From the NCBI RefSeq assembly GCF_049670895.1, contig NZ_CP187170.1: a stretch of 64,000 nucleotides of DNA. One strand, given 5' to 3'. The notes under the pieces are model-generated. The model searched no databases and was not told where the DNA came from. It worked only from the letters and a program-made list of their open reading frames with translations. The stretch comes from Pasteurella sp049670895 (GTDB lineage: Bacteria > Pseudomonadota > Gammaproteobacteria > Enterobacterales > Pasteurellaceae). The translations under genes and the position numbers were made by a program. This document shows positions 47,464 through 55,588 of the stretch, one piece after another; positions within the stretch are counted from its first letter, which is position 1; each line of letters opens with the position of its first letter.

Positions 47464-49737
47464 TTACTGCAATTCTGGGAATAGCATATTAATCACATGC
47501 TGTGTCAAGCGACGAGATTCACCGGCATAAGGGAAAATATGCATCATCATCATCGGATTAAAATTCGCCTCAATCACGCCCCAAGAAGCTAAGCTAGGTT
47601 CAGCAGGTTTTTTCAAGTCTGGAATAATGAGATCCACCCCACACACCGCCGCCCCCATGGCTTTGGCAATCCCCACCGCCAAGTGTTTATAGCTTTCGTG
47701 CATTTCATCTGTCATATCAATGGAGTCGCCCCCTGTGCTGATATTTGAATTCGCACGCAACTGAACAAGCTGATCTTTAGCAGGTACAGAATCCACCGTT
47801 AAGCCTTGCTCTTTAAGCTGTAACTGCTCAATTTCCCCTAAAGCAATTTTTTTCAAAGGGGTACGGCTACCATCCCCCCGTAATGGATGATCATTTTTCA
47901 TCGCCACCAATTCGGCAACAGAATGCACCCCGTCGCCCTTCACATTCGCAGGAACACGCAATAACACGGCAAGGGTTTCATCCCCTAACACAAAGAAACG
48001 GTATTCGGTTCCCACTAAATAGTCTTCGACCATCACTTCTTTGTCTTCACGGAAGGCAATTTCCACCGCTTTGGCAAAATCTTCAGGGTGTTGTACGCCT
48101 TGCTGGAAAATGGTGATCCCTAACCCATAGTTTGTGGATTTTGGTTTAATCACCACCGCACGGTTTTTAAACAAGCCATAACTCGCCAGGGCTTTTTCAA
48201 AGGATGTAAACTCCACACTTTGTGGAACATTGAAGCCTGCATGTTGTAGCACCTTTTTCGTCACCACTTTATTTTCCATAATCAATGGCGAAATATAGCT
48301 GTCATGGGACGTCATATTGCCATTTTTGACATATTCAATATGATCACCATGTTTTAAACATAAGAATTGATCATTTTCATCAAGAATTTCGGTATGAATC
48401 CCTTTTTGAATCAAATCAAATAATAACGCTTGCGTGGAAAGCTCCATATTCTCAAAAGCAGATAAAGCATAAACACGTTCAAAGGCTTTTGCCTTATATT
48501 CTCTTGCTAATTTTGCCCCAAGTTGTTGATAATCCCCCGCTTCTGCAATGGCGGTAAAAAGACGCCCTCCAACGGTTTTACTTGGTTCGATAAATTGCCC
48601 TAATTTCTCTTTTACAATCTTAATCCATTCATCACCCGCCCCAATTTGCTCAAGCATGGAAAGCATTTCAAGTAAAACCAGTTCACCTTCTACGGCATAA
48701 GCGGTACTATCCAATGGGTGTTCAAAGGCCACTTCCGCTAACCTTGCTTTACCTAATTCCACATCCTCTTGAGAGGCAGTTTGATCGATCCAAATCATCA
48801 ATAACACAAACGCATGAATAAATTTTGCATCATTTAAACTGATACCATAAATTTCAAAAGGATTTAAATCAAACAAACGGAATTCAAGATACTGAATCCC
48901 ATTCGTTAAGAATTCACGGGCCTTTTTCGCACCACGTAAACGCACATTAGAATAAAATTCTTTTTCTGCAATCAATTTGCCAGTGGCGACCCAATGCTCT
49001 AGGGTTTCCACGTATTCTTCCACGCTATCAAAAGACACTTTGATTTCAGGATCATTCACATAACCATATTGACTTGAGCGTAAACTCCGGACAAATTGCC
49101 CTTCTGCAAGAGGAGACCCGTCTTTAAAATAAGACGATTCCACCGTTGGCGTCGCTGCCAGTAAATACAACAAAATCCATTGATAACGCAAAAAGTTTTT
49201 CGCCATTTTCAAATACAAAACATTTTGAAAATCGACCGCACTTTTATACTCATTTTGTAAAGCAAATAAACGTTGAATCAATTCAGGCGAAAGCTGGAAG
49301 TTATAATGAATGCCGCTCACCATTTGTTTATTTTTCCCATAGGCTTTCACCAAATGTTCACGATATGCCACATCTTCAGGATTCTCTAATTGTGCGACTT
49401 TAATTTGATCTTCTGCCGGCAGCCCTGCTGGCATACTTAATGGGAAAATATATTCATCTTCAGGGAGTGAACGTTGAACAACTTCATGAATGGCTGACAA
49501 CCAACGATACGTCCCCTCAAGGGTTTTATTCGGTGGTGTGATTAATTCTAACTGGCTCTCAGCAAAATCTGTTTGAATGTAAGGGTGATAGCTCCGATTG
49601 CCAAAAACACTCGGATGTGGCGTTGTCACAATACGCCCATCGGCATAAACACGCTGACTTTCTTTTTCTAAACCGAATGAACCTTGTTGGAACAACAAGC
49701 CAAGTTGATGATCTTTGATAAGTTTTTGAATTTTCAT
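47464..49737 (-). CDS. gshF: Bifunctional glutathione synthetase (gamma-glutamylcysteine ligase plus ATP-grasp ligase)
   Basis: 757 residues, the length of the Pasteurella multocida enzyme. The N-terminal half (about 1-460) is a GshA-type gamma-glutamylcysteine ligase (FGLEKESQRV, then QTDFAESQLELITPP). The C-terminal part (about 480-757) is an ATP-grasp domain resembling D-Ala-D-Ala ligase/cyanophycin synthetase (VVIKPKSTNYGLGI, MVEDYLVGTEYRF, GVIEANFNPMM). One protein makes glutathione from its three amino acids. Start 49737 has AAGGAAAG upstream; an ATG six codons earlier lacks a site. Confidence 0.96.
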   Translation of the reverse strand: MKIQKLIKDHQLGLLFQQGSFGLEKESQRVYADGRIVTTPHPSVFGNRSYHPYIQTDFAESQLELITPPNKTLEGTYRWLSAIHEVVQRSLPEDEYIFPLSMPAGLPAEDQIKVAQLENPEDVAYREHLVKAYGKNKQMVSGIHYNFQLSPELIQRLFALQNEYKSAVDFQNVLYLKMAKNFLRYQWILLYLLAATPTVESSYFKDGSPLAEGQFVRSLRSSQYGYVNDPEIKVSFDSVEEYVETLEHWVATGKLIAEKEFYSNVRLRGAKKAREFLTNGIQYLEFRLFDLNPFEIYGISLNDAKFIHAFVLLMIWIDQTASQEDVELGKARLAEVAFEHPLDSTAYAVEGELVLLEMLSMLEQIGAGDEWIKIVKEKLGQFIEPSKTVGGRLFTAIAEAGDYQQLGAKLAREYKAKAFERVYALSAFENMELSTQALLFDLIQKGIHTEILDENDQFLCLKHGDHIEYVKNGNMTSHDSYISPLIMENKVVTKKVLQHAGFNVPQSVEFTSFEKALASYGLFKNRAVVIKPKSTNYGLGITIFQQGVQHPEDFAKAVEIAFREDKEVMVEDYLVGTEYRFFVLGDETLAVLLRVPANVKGDGVHSVAELVAMKNDHPLRGDGSRTPLKKIALGEIEQLQLKEQGLTVDSVPAKDQLVQLRANSNISTGGDSIDMTDEMHESYKHLAVGIAKAMGAAVCGVDLIIPDLKKPAEPSLASWGVIEANFNPMMMMHIFPYAGESRRLTQHVINMLFPELQ

Positions 49738-50176
49738 TGACTTTCCTTGAATCAAAATAGGGATTCTCCTAGCTTATTAAAATGAATGAGATGAAAGCAA
49801 CGTAACTTTTTAAAAGAACCGCTCTGCTCTTTCATGAAAAATTAGACGCACCTTGCTACAAAATCTTACTTTGTAACCCGATCGATCTCACGCCTTTGTC
49901 AAAGTACAATACCCCACAATTACCGTAATATGGTCGTGATTACACTCAATAATCAAAACATCTTGTTGTACCATATTTTGCAAGTCGAAAAAAACAAAAA
50001 ATTCATGTCGGCTTTTTTAGCACAAGCAATATCGTACAACATATTTCAACTCTACAATAAACTACACGAGCAATTAAACCAAGATCAAAAAGGCTTTTCT
50101 CCCCTCTTTTCTTCTTTTCCGAAAAAATGATAGTATTGACGAATTGTTAACAACCTTTATTTAACGATATAGACAC
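49738..50176. other. Intergenic region between divergent gshF and the EEP gene
   Basis: A 66-codon open frame at 49930-50130 has no ribosome site or recognisable motif and is probably chance. I see no strong promoter, repeat or RNA. Confidence 0.45.
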
Positions 50177-51256
50177 ATGGATTGGTTACTTTTTATTTTC
50201 TTAAGTCTTCCGATTATTGCCACTTTCTTGCCACTGTTGCCGTTTAATCATTGGATGGTGCGGATTTTTGACTTTCCTCGTTTACAGATCGCCTTATTAA
50301 ATATCATTTGCTTGTGTGTCGGGTGGTTTGTACAACCTCAACCCCAATATGCTTTTATAACGATCCAAATCCTGAATGTCCTCTGCTTTAGCTATCAAAC
50401 ATGGCAAATTCTCGGTTATACCCGTTTAGCTCGCCCACAAGTTTTACAATATTATGGTGAAGCAAATGAACGTAGCATTTCCTTATTAACCACGAATGTA
50501 CTCACGCCCAACCGTCAAGTAGACAAACTTTTAGCCTTAATCGAAAAATGGCAACCCGATGTGGTGCTAACCTTAGAAACCGATTTATGGTGGGAAAAAC
50601 AGCTAGCAAGTTTAGAAAAAACTTATCCTTATACCGTTAAAATTCCCCTAGATAATCTCTACGGCATGCATTTATACAGCCGTTTACCCCTAAGAAACAC
50701 CGAAATTCGCCATTGGGTGCAAGAAGATATCCCCTCCATTTACACCGAAATCTGCTTGCCTTCGGGCGAATGGATTCATCTATATTGCCTACACCCAATG
50801 CCACCGACACCAACGGAAAGTGCCACCTCCACTCAGCGTGATGCCGAATTATTATTAGTCGGACAAGAAATCAGTGAAAGCGATCGCTCCGTTTTAGTGT
50901 TTGGTGATCTCAATGATGTCGCATGGTCAAGCACCTCCCGACTCTTCCAAAAAACCAGTGGATTACTGGATCCACGGGTGGGACGAGGCTTATACAGCAC
51001 CTTCCACGCCAGCTATCCTTTTTTTCGCTGGCCACTAGACCACATTTACCACAGTAACGATTTTATGGTACGTGATATCCGTGTGCTACCCCATATAGGT
51101 TCCGATCATTTCCCAGTTTACGGCAGTTTCCAATATCACCCTGCTGTCGAAATTGCCCAACCTGAACCCGATGTAGACGCAGCTGATCACGAATTAGCAC
51201 AAGAAAAAATTGATGAAGCCGACCCCGAAAAAAAAGTCATTGCGGAGAAATATTAG
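50177..51256 (+). CDS. Membrane-anchored endonuclease/exonuclease/phosphatase-family protein
   Basis: 359 residues. Three hydrophobic segments at the N-terminus (about 1-85) resemble the YafD-like membrane anchor, then an EEP domain with LTTNVL, TLETD, the GDLND motif near 247 and a final GSDHFPV. These are the metal and catalytic residues of the DNase I/sphingomyelinase fold. The substrate is unknown. The C-terminal 35 residues are acidic and low complexity. Confidence 0.82.
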   Translation: MDWLLFIFLSLPIIATFLPLLPFNHWMVRIFDFPRLQIALLNIICLCVGWFVQPQPQYAFITIQILNVLCFSYQTWQILGYTRLARPQVLQYYGEANERSISLLTTNVLTPNRQVDKLLALIEKWQPDVVLTLETDLWWEKQLASLEKTYPYTVKIPLDNLYGMHLYSRLPLRNTEIRHWVQEDIPSIYTEICLPSGEWIHLYCLHPMPPTPTESATSTQRDAELLLVGQEISESDRSVLVFGDLNDVAWSSTSRLFQKTSGLLDPRVGRGLYSTFHASYPFFRWPLDHIYHSNDFMVRDIRVLPHIGSDHFPVYGSFQYHPAVEIAQPEPDVDAADHELAQEKIDEADPEKKVIAEKY

Positions 51257-51283
51257 TTATCAGAAAAAGGAAAGAAACAAAGA

Positions 51284-52381
51284 ATGGCATTCAGAAATTT
51301 AGCGAATAAAAAGCAGAAAATGGATATTTTTTCTGCTGTTAAAAAAATTTTTTGTTTTTTAAAAACATTCTTTCCAATCCTCTCCTTGATTACCACTCTC
51401 TTCGGATTTGTTTTTATTGCCGTATATTTACATCATATTGGACGAATGGAGGATTTTAATCGACTTTTATCCTCGCCCTCTGCTGTTATCGCCATTCTTT
51501 TTTTCTTTTTAATAATTTCTGTCTATATATTCGTACCTTTTGCTGTAATGGCTCATTTTTCAAGCCAGTACCACATCGCAATTAAAGATAAAACTGTCCT
51601 TTTTATCTACGCCATCAATAACCCATTATTTATCTTAATTTTTACCATCATCTTTTTCTCTGCCTCATTTAATGTGTATGATCAAGATACAAAAATACTT
51701 TATTTTATTCTTGTCGCATGCACTATTATTTTCTTCTTAATCAGTATCTGTATTTTCTTAACAAAAGAATACCAAGAAAATAAACATAAATTACATCCAC
51801 TTATTCTCATTGGGTTTTCATTCTTCAGTCTTATTAGCTTTATTGTACCACTCGTGATCTTTCTTCAAATATCAAAAAAAGATAGCGATTTTTTATTCAT
51901 TTTATTCATCTATCTCTGTTTATTATTCATTCATAATTCTGCTCTATTTTCAGAAAACAAACCTAAAACAAAACACCCTTATCTTATCTCTTTTCTTATC
52001 TTCTTTATTTTTATTATATTCTTTCCCTTTATTAATGGTTCGTTTGGTTTACAACGAGCAATTCTTAAAGTAGGTGGTATGGCACAATATCCCTCACAAG
52101 AAAGTCTTTATTTTATAAAAAGTCATAATAAGGATTATATAAACTATATTAGGCAACATAATATTTTTCAGGTGGAAAAAAAGTCTCAAGATGAAATCTA
52201 TATTTCGGGTTATCTCATATTAAATCTTGGTGATGTGAGAATCCTCTGCTCGGCTTCAGCTGAAACAGACAATCAAAGTCAAAATAAATATCTCGATCCG
52301 CAAAAATGTTTAACCTTTCATGCACAAGATTTAATGCTGATGGGAACACATGAAAAAGCAACAACCCCAAATTCACCATGA
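51284..52381 (+). CDS. Polytopic membrane protein, unknown
   Basis: 365 residues with about seven hydrophobic segments rich in Phe and Ile, followed by a soluble C-terminal part of about 110 residues. No family recognised. Markedly AT-rich compared with the neighbours, and 27 bp after the EEP gene, so it could be co-transcribed. Start may be ATG 51284 (AAGGAAAG upstream) or 51320. Confidence 0.65.
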   Translation: MAFRNLANKKQKMDIFSAVKKIFCFLKTFFPILSLITTLFGFVFIAVYLHHIGRMEDFNRLLSSPSAVIAILFFFLIISVYIFVPFAVMAHFSSQYHIAIKDKTVLFIYAINNPLFILIFTIIFFSASFNVYDQDTKILYFILVACTIIFFLISICIFLTKEYQENKHKLHPLILIGFSFFSLISFIVPLVIFLQISKKDSDFLFILFIYLCLLFIHNSALFSENKPKTKHPYLISFLIFFIFIIFFPFINGSFGLQRAILKVGGMAQYPSQESLYFIKSHNKDYINYIRQHNIFQVEKKSQDEIYISGYLILNLGDVRILCSASAETDNQSQNKYLDPQKCLTFHAQDLMLMGTHEKATTPNSP

Positions 52382-52394
52382 TAAACACAATAAA

Positions 52395-52418
52395 AAGGGC
52401 GACTAATTTGTCGCCCTT
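52395..52418 (-). terminator. Terminator of perM
   Basis: AAGGGCGAC (52395-52403) pairs with GTCGCCCTT (52410-52418); T residues follow on the minus strand. It may also affect the converging membrane gene. Confidence 0.75.
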
Positions 52419-52471
52419 GATGTTTCTCCTCGCCACATCCCATAAAAAGTGCGGTCATTTCTAAAAAAGTT

Positions 52472-53545
52472 TTAATTCTCTGGGCTATTAACTTGTTCTT
52501 CTGAAGGCCATGCATTCACAACAGCTTTCACTAATGTTGCCAATGGAATCGCAAAAAATACGCCCCAAAAACCCCATAAGCCACCAAAGATCAGCACAGC
52601 GATAATTATCACGAGTGGATGTAAATTCACGGCCTCTGAAAAGAGAAAAGGCACCAATAAATTGCCATCTAAAATCTGGCTAATCACATATGCGGCTAAA
52701 ATAGACCAAAACGTAGGGGTGACACCAAACTGTGCCACCGCCACCAATGCCACAGGAATGGTCACCAACACCGCCCCAATATAAGGCACCAACACCGATA
52801 ATCCCACTGCCACCGCTAACAACAACGCATAATTTAAGCCAAAGAATAAGAAAATCGCATAGGTGACGGCGGTCACAATAATGATTTCAAATAACTTTCC
52901 TCGAATATAATTCTCAATTTGTAATTGCATCTCTTTCCACACATTGGAAGCAAGCGTGCGGTTGCGAGGTAAAAAACGGCTTACCCCTGCCATTAACTCG
53001 GTTTTATCTTTTAATAAAAAGAACACCATTAACGGCACTAAAAAAACATAAATGCCCAATGTGACCAAGCTGAGTAAAGAAGTTAAAGAAAATTTAAGTG
53101 CAGATTCACCAAAGCCCAGAATTTTGGATCTGACGGCATTTAGCAATGAATCAATGGTTTGATAATCCACCAGCTCTGGATAATGATCAGGCAAAGAAAG
53201 CAACCATTCATTTAACTTATTCAGCATTTGAGGCAAATCAGTGACTAAATTCAGGGTTTGCGTCCATAATGTCGGGATGAACACTAACACAATCACAAGA
53301 ATCAACCCTAAAAATCCACCAAAAATAATGGCGGTGGACAACAATCTAGGCAATTTTAATTTTTCATTTAAGAAGCGGATTGGCCATTCAAGCAAATACG
53401 CAAAGACAATAGCAATTAAAAGTGGGGCAATTAAATGGCTAAAAAAATAAATTGCGACAAAACCAAACAACAAAATCGCCAATAATCCCATGGCTTGCGG
53501 ATCGCTGAAACGGTTTTTATACCAACTTTTTAGCATTTCGATCAT
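52472..53545 (-). CDS. perM: AI-2E family transporter / putative permease PerM
   Basis: 357 residues, about eight hydrophobic segments, with the AI-2E family landmarks PxxLAIVFAYLLEWPIRFL near 40-60 and YIGAVLVTIPVALVAV in the second half, ending in a FFAIPLATLVKA-type segment. Substrates of this family vary (autoinducer-2 export, Na/H antiport); PerM function is not established. Divergent from the arsC-like gene, as perM and yfgD lie near each other in E. coli. Confidence 0.88.
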   Translation of the reverse strand: MIEMLKSWYKNRFSDPQAMGLLAILLFGFVAIYFFSHLIAPLLIAIVFAYLLEWPIRFLNEKLKLPRLLSTAIIFGGFLGLILVIVLVFIPTLWTQTLNLVTDLPQMLNKLNEWLLSLPDHYPELVDYQTIDSLLNAVRSKILGFGESALKFSLTSLLSLVTLGIYVFLVPLMVFFLLKDKTELMAGVSRFLPRNRTLASNVWKEMQLQIENYIRGKLFEIIIVTAVTYAIFLFFGLNYALLLAVAVGLSVLVPYIGAVLVTIPVALVAVAQFGVTPTFWSILAAYVISQILDGNLLVPFLFSEAVNLHPLVIIIAVLIFGGLWGFWGVFFAIPLATLVKAVVNAWPSEEQVNSPEN

Positions 53546-53622
53546 AATACATCCTTAAGTTAAGCATTTGCGGGGATTATAAGGTAAAATCCAGTAAGAT
53601 CATATCATTAAGCGAGGATATT

Positions 53623-53973
53623 ATGTCTGTTATTATTTATCATAACCCACGTTGTTCAAAAAGCCGCGAAACCTTAAGTTTATTAGAACAACAGCAATGC
53701 CATATTCAAATCGAACTTTATTTAGACCAGCAATTTTCTGCCCAACACTTACAAGAAATTGCACAAAAATTAGGGATAAAAAGCCTAAGAGAAATGATGC
53801 GTACCAAAGATGAACTTTATCGTAATTTAGGCTTAGATAAGCCCGAAGTGAGTGAAAAACAACTGCTAGAGGCATTGATGAACCATTCAAGTTTGTTAGA
53901 ACGCCCAATTGTGATTTCTGGAGAAAAAGCAAAAATTGGTCGTCCACCCGAATCGGTACTTGAGATTCTGTAA
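53623..53973 (+). CDS. yfgD: Arsenate reductase-family protein (YfgD type)
   Basis: 116 residues, thioredoxin-fold ArsC family: the HNPRCSKSRETL motif with the catalytic Cys at about residue 11, REMMRTKDELY in the middle and RPIVISGEKAKIGRPPE at the end. The last motif holds the arginine that binds the oxyanion. No other ars gene is near, so arsenate detoxification is not certain. Confidence 0.9.
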   Translation: MSVIIYHNPRCSKSRETLSLLEQQQCHIQIELYLDQQFSAQHLQEIAQKLGIKSLREMMRTKDELYRNLGLDKPEVSEKQLLEALMNHSSLLERPIVISGEKAKIGRPPESVLEIL

Positions 53974-54045
53974 TTTCGTTTTATAATGACGCCCGTTTGC
54001 TAAAAACAAATGGGCAATTTTTATCACAACCTATTAGGAAAATTT

Positions 54046-54324
54046 ATGACTAAAAAAGCAAAACAACCACAAAATTCGCAACCTTATCAGCACCGCCGTG
54101 GCGTCATTCAAGAGAATGCCATCTGTGCATTGCTACATGATCCTTTATTTCGCCAACGCATTGAGAAAAAACGTAAGGGCAAAGGGAGCTACCAACGCAA
54201 AGCGAAACACGCAGGGAAATTTTTTGAAAAGCCCGATTATAAAATTTTTGATTTAAAAGATTTTATAATCGGGTTTTTCTTAACCAGATATAACAATGCA
54301 ACTCATTTAAACTCAGCGAGGTAA
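54046..54324 (+). CDS. arfA: Alternative ribosome-rescue factor ArfA, encoded with an internal terminator
   Basis: Up to 92 residues from ATG 54046. The N-terminal part (HRRGVIQENAICALLHDPLFRQR, then a Lys/Arg-rich GKGSYQRK segment) is typical of ArfA, which recruits RF2 to ribosomes stalled on non-stop mRNA. A strong terminator lies inside the frame, so the message should end near 54278 without a stop codon. The truncated product of about 75 residues would be tagged by tmRNA and degraded unless tmRNA is failing. This is the known proteobacterial control strategy. Confidence 0.92.
   Translation: MTKKAKQPQNSQPYQHRRGVIQENAICALLHDPLFRQRIEKKRKGKGSYQRKAKHAGKFFEKPDYKIFDLKDFIIGFFLTRYNNATHLNSAR
54230..54280 (+). 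terminator. Intrinsic terminator inside arfA
   Basis: CCCGATTATAAAAT (54232-54245) pairs perfectly with ATTTTATAATCGGG (54260-54273), followed by TTTTTCTT, all within the reading frame, about 45 bases before the stop codon. Confidence 0.9.
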
Positions 54325-54328
54325 ATTT

Positions 54329-54622
54329 ATGACTGTGCAAACGGAAGTATTATTTAGTAATAATTGGAATGTCAGAATCAGTGATCCGGGTGAAGAAGGG
54401 GCTCATAGCCACTTTTTTGAAACCATCTACATCACCTTAGAGGCCCATATCGACGGGCAAAATATACGTTATGAATTTACAAGAAAAGTGGAAGATCAAG
54501 TCAAAATTAACCGCACTTTTACCGACTTAACTGAACTTTTCAAATTCCTTGGTGATTATCTCGATCCCGTAAGCATGGGCTTTTTAGGCATTAAAATCGG
54601 CAACTTAGGCGTACAAGCCTAA
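54329..54622 (+). CDS. Hypothetical 97-residue protein
   Basis: Small acidic soluble protein with alternating strands (NWNVRISDPG, HFFETIYITLEA, IRYEFTRKV) and a C-terminal helix; family not recognised. GAGGT lies 9 nt before the ATG. It carries an uptake core in its coding sequence near 54509. It starts four bases after the arfA stop, but the terminator within arfA makes read-through doubtful. Confidence 0.7.
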   Translation: MTVQTEVLFSNNWNVRISDPGEEGAHSHFFETIYITLEAHIDGQNIRYEFTRKVEDQVKINRTFTDLTELFKFLGDYLDPVSMGFLGIKIGNLGVQA

Positions 54623-54639
54623 CTTCTCCCCTCCCCAAA

Positions 54640-54682
54640 AAACGATGCCCCTTGCGATTCAGAATCACAAGGGGCATCGTTT
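54640..54682 (+). terminator. Strong terminator
   Basis: AAACGATGCCCCTTG (54640-54654) pairs with CAAGGGGCATCGTTT (54668-54682), with a further GATTC/GAATC pairing in the loop. The remaining gap to 54958 holds one uptake core near 54782 and nothing else clear. Confidence 0.88.
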
Positions 54683-54958
54683 AAACAGACCTTTTTACCT
54701 TCCGTTGACCTTCCGAGGTGCATTTCATCAAATGAAGCCGAATTGAGAGGCTATGATGATATGGGTGGTTGGTTGGGCAAAAGTGCGGTGGTTTTTGAAA
54801 AAAATTAAGCCATGTGGATTGTGAGAATGAACGGTGTGTTTAAGATGTGTACAAAAAATGAATATAAAAAATACTATAATCCTTTTTTTATCCGTATATA
54901 ATGCAATCAATAGGCAATGGTCTATTTTCTGCTAGTTATGTTTATTTGAGGAAAACTT

Positions 54959-55534
54959 ATGAAAAAATTCACATCAATTTACTTAGCCATTATCGTTGGT
55001 TGCACGTTCGTCGGTTGTGATAATAAGAAGAGTGCAGTCGCTGCGACCTCTCCTGACACAACGCCAGCACAAGCTGCAACGGTTCTAGATGCCAATGCCC
55101 AGTTTAAAAAAGATTATATGGCGATTCTTGAATGGAACAACGTACAAAGTGTTAAAATTCGAGAGCAGGTCAATATCATGCAAAAAAGATTGGCGGAACA
55201 AAAAGATCCGGCGAAAAAAATGACGCCAGAGGAAGTTATCACGCTGGTGAATAATTTAAAAACCACTGTCGACCAAGCCATGAATGAGTTAGATCGTCTC
55301 CATATTCAAGATCCTGAAATAAAAGTCCTTGCGATGAAAATAGTGGAGAGTAATCATCTGGCTCAAGAAGGTTTTAATGCCTCACTGACCGTCGCCACTA
55401 AATCATATGAAGAAGGTTTGAAATATCAAGAAACATTTAAACACAAAATGCAAGCTTTACAAAAACTCAATATTGAATTGAATGAGCTGAATAAAAAGGC
55501 AGCTGAAAAATATAGAAGCTTATTACGTAAGTAA
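54959..55534 (+). CDS. Helical lipoprotein, unknown function
   Basis: 191 residues. Signal peptide with lipobox FVGC (Cys20), an Ala/Thr/Pro-rich linker to about residue 45, then helices with strong heptad character to the end. No family recognised; by eye it resembles the lipoprotein at 18414-19016. GAGG precedes the ATG. Converges on the TonB-dependent receptor gene. Confidence 0.75.
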   Translation: MKKFTSIYLAIIVGCTFVGCDNKKSAVAATSPDTTPAQAATVLDANAQFKKDYMAILEWNNVQSVKIREQVNIMQKRLAEQKDPAKKMTPEEVITLVNNLKTTVDQAMNELDRLHIQDPEIKVLAMKIVESNHLAQEGFNASLTVATKSYEEGLKYQETFKHKMQALQKLNIELNELNKKAAEKYRSLLRK

Positions 55535-55550
55535 ATGTTCGTCTTCATAA

Positions 55551-55581
55551 AAATAGCCAAACGGGTGTTTGGCTATTTTTT
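55551..55581. terminator. Bidirectional terminator
   Basis: AAATAGCCAAA (55551-55561) pairs with TTTGGCTATTT (55568-55578), with A and T runs on the two sides, between the converging lipoprotein and receptor genes. Confidence 0.9.
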
Positions 55582-55588
55582 TAGGTGG

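Noticed and set aside
49930..50130. 66-codon open frame upstream of the EEP gene
   Set aside because: No ribosome-binding site and low-complexity composition.
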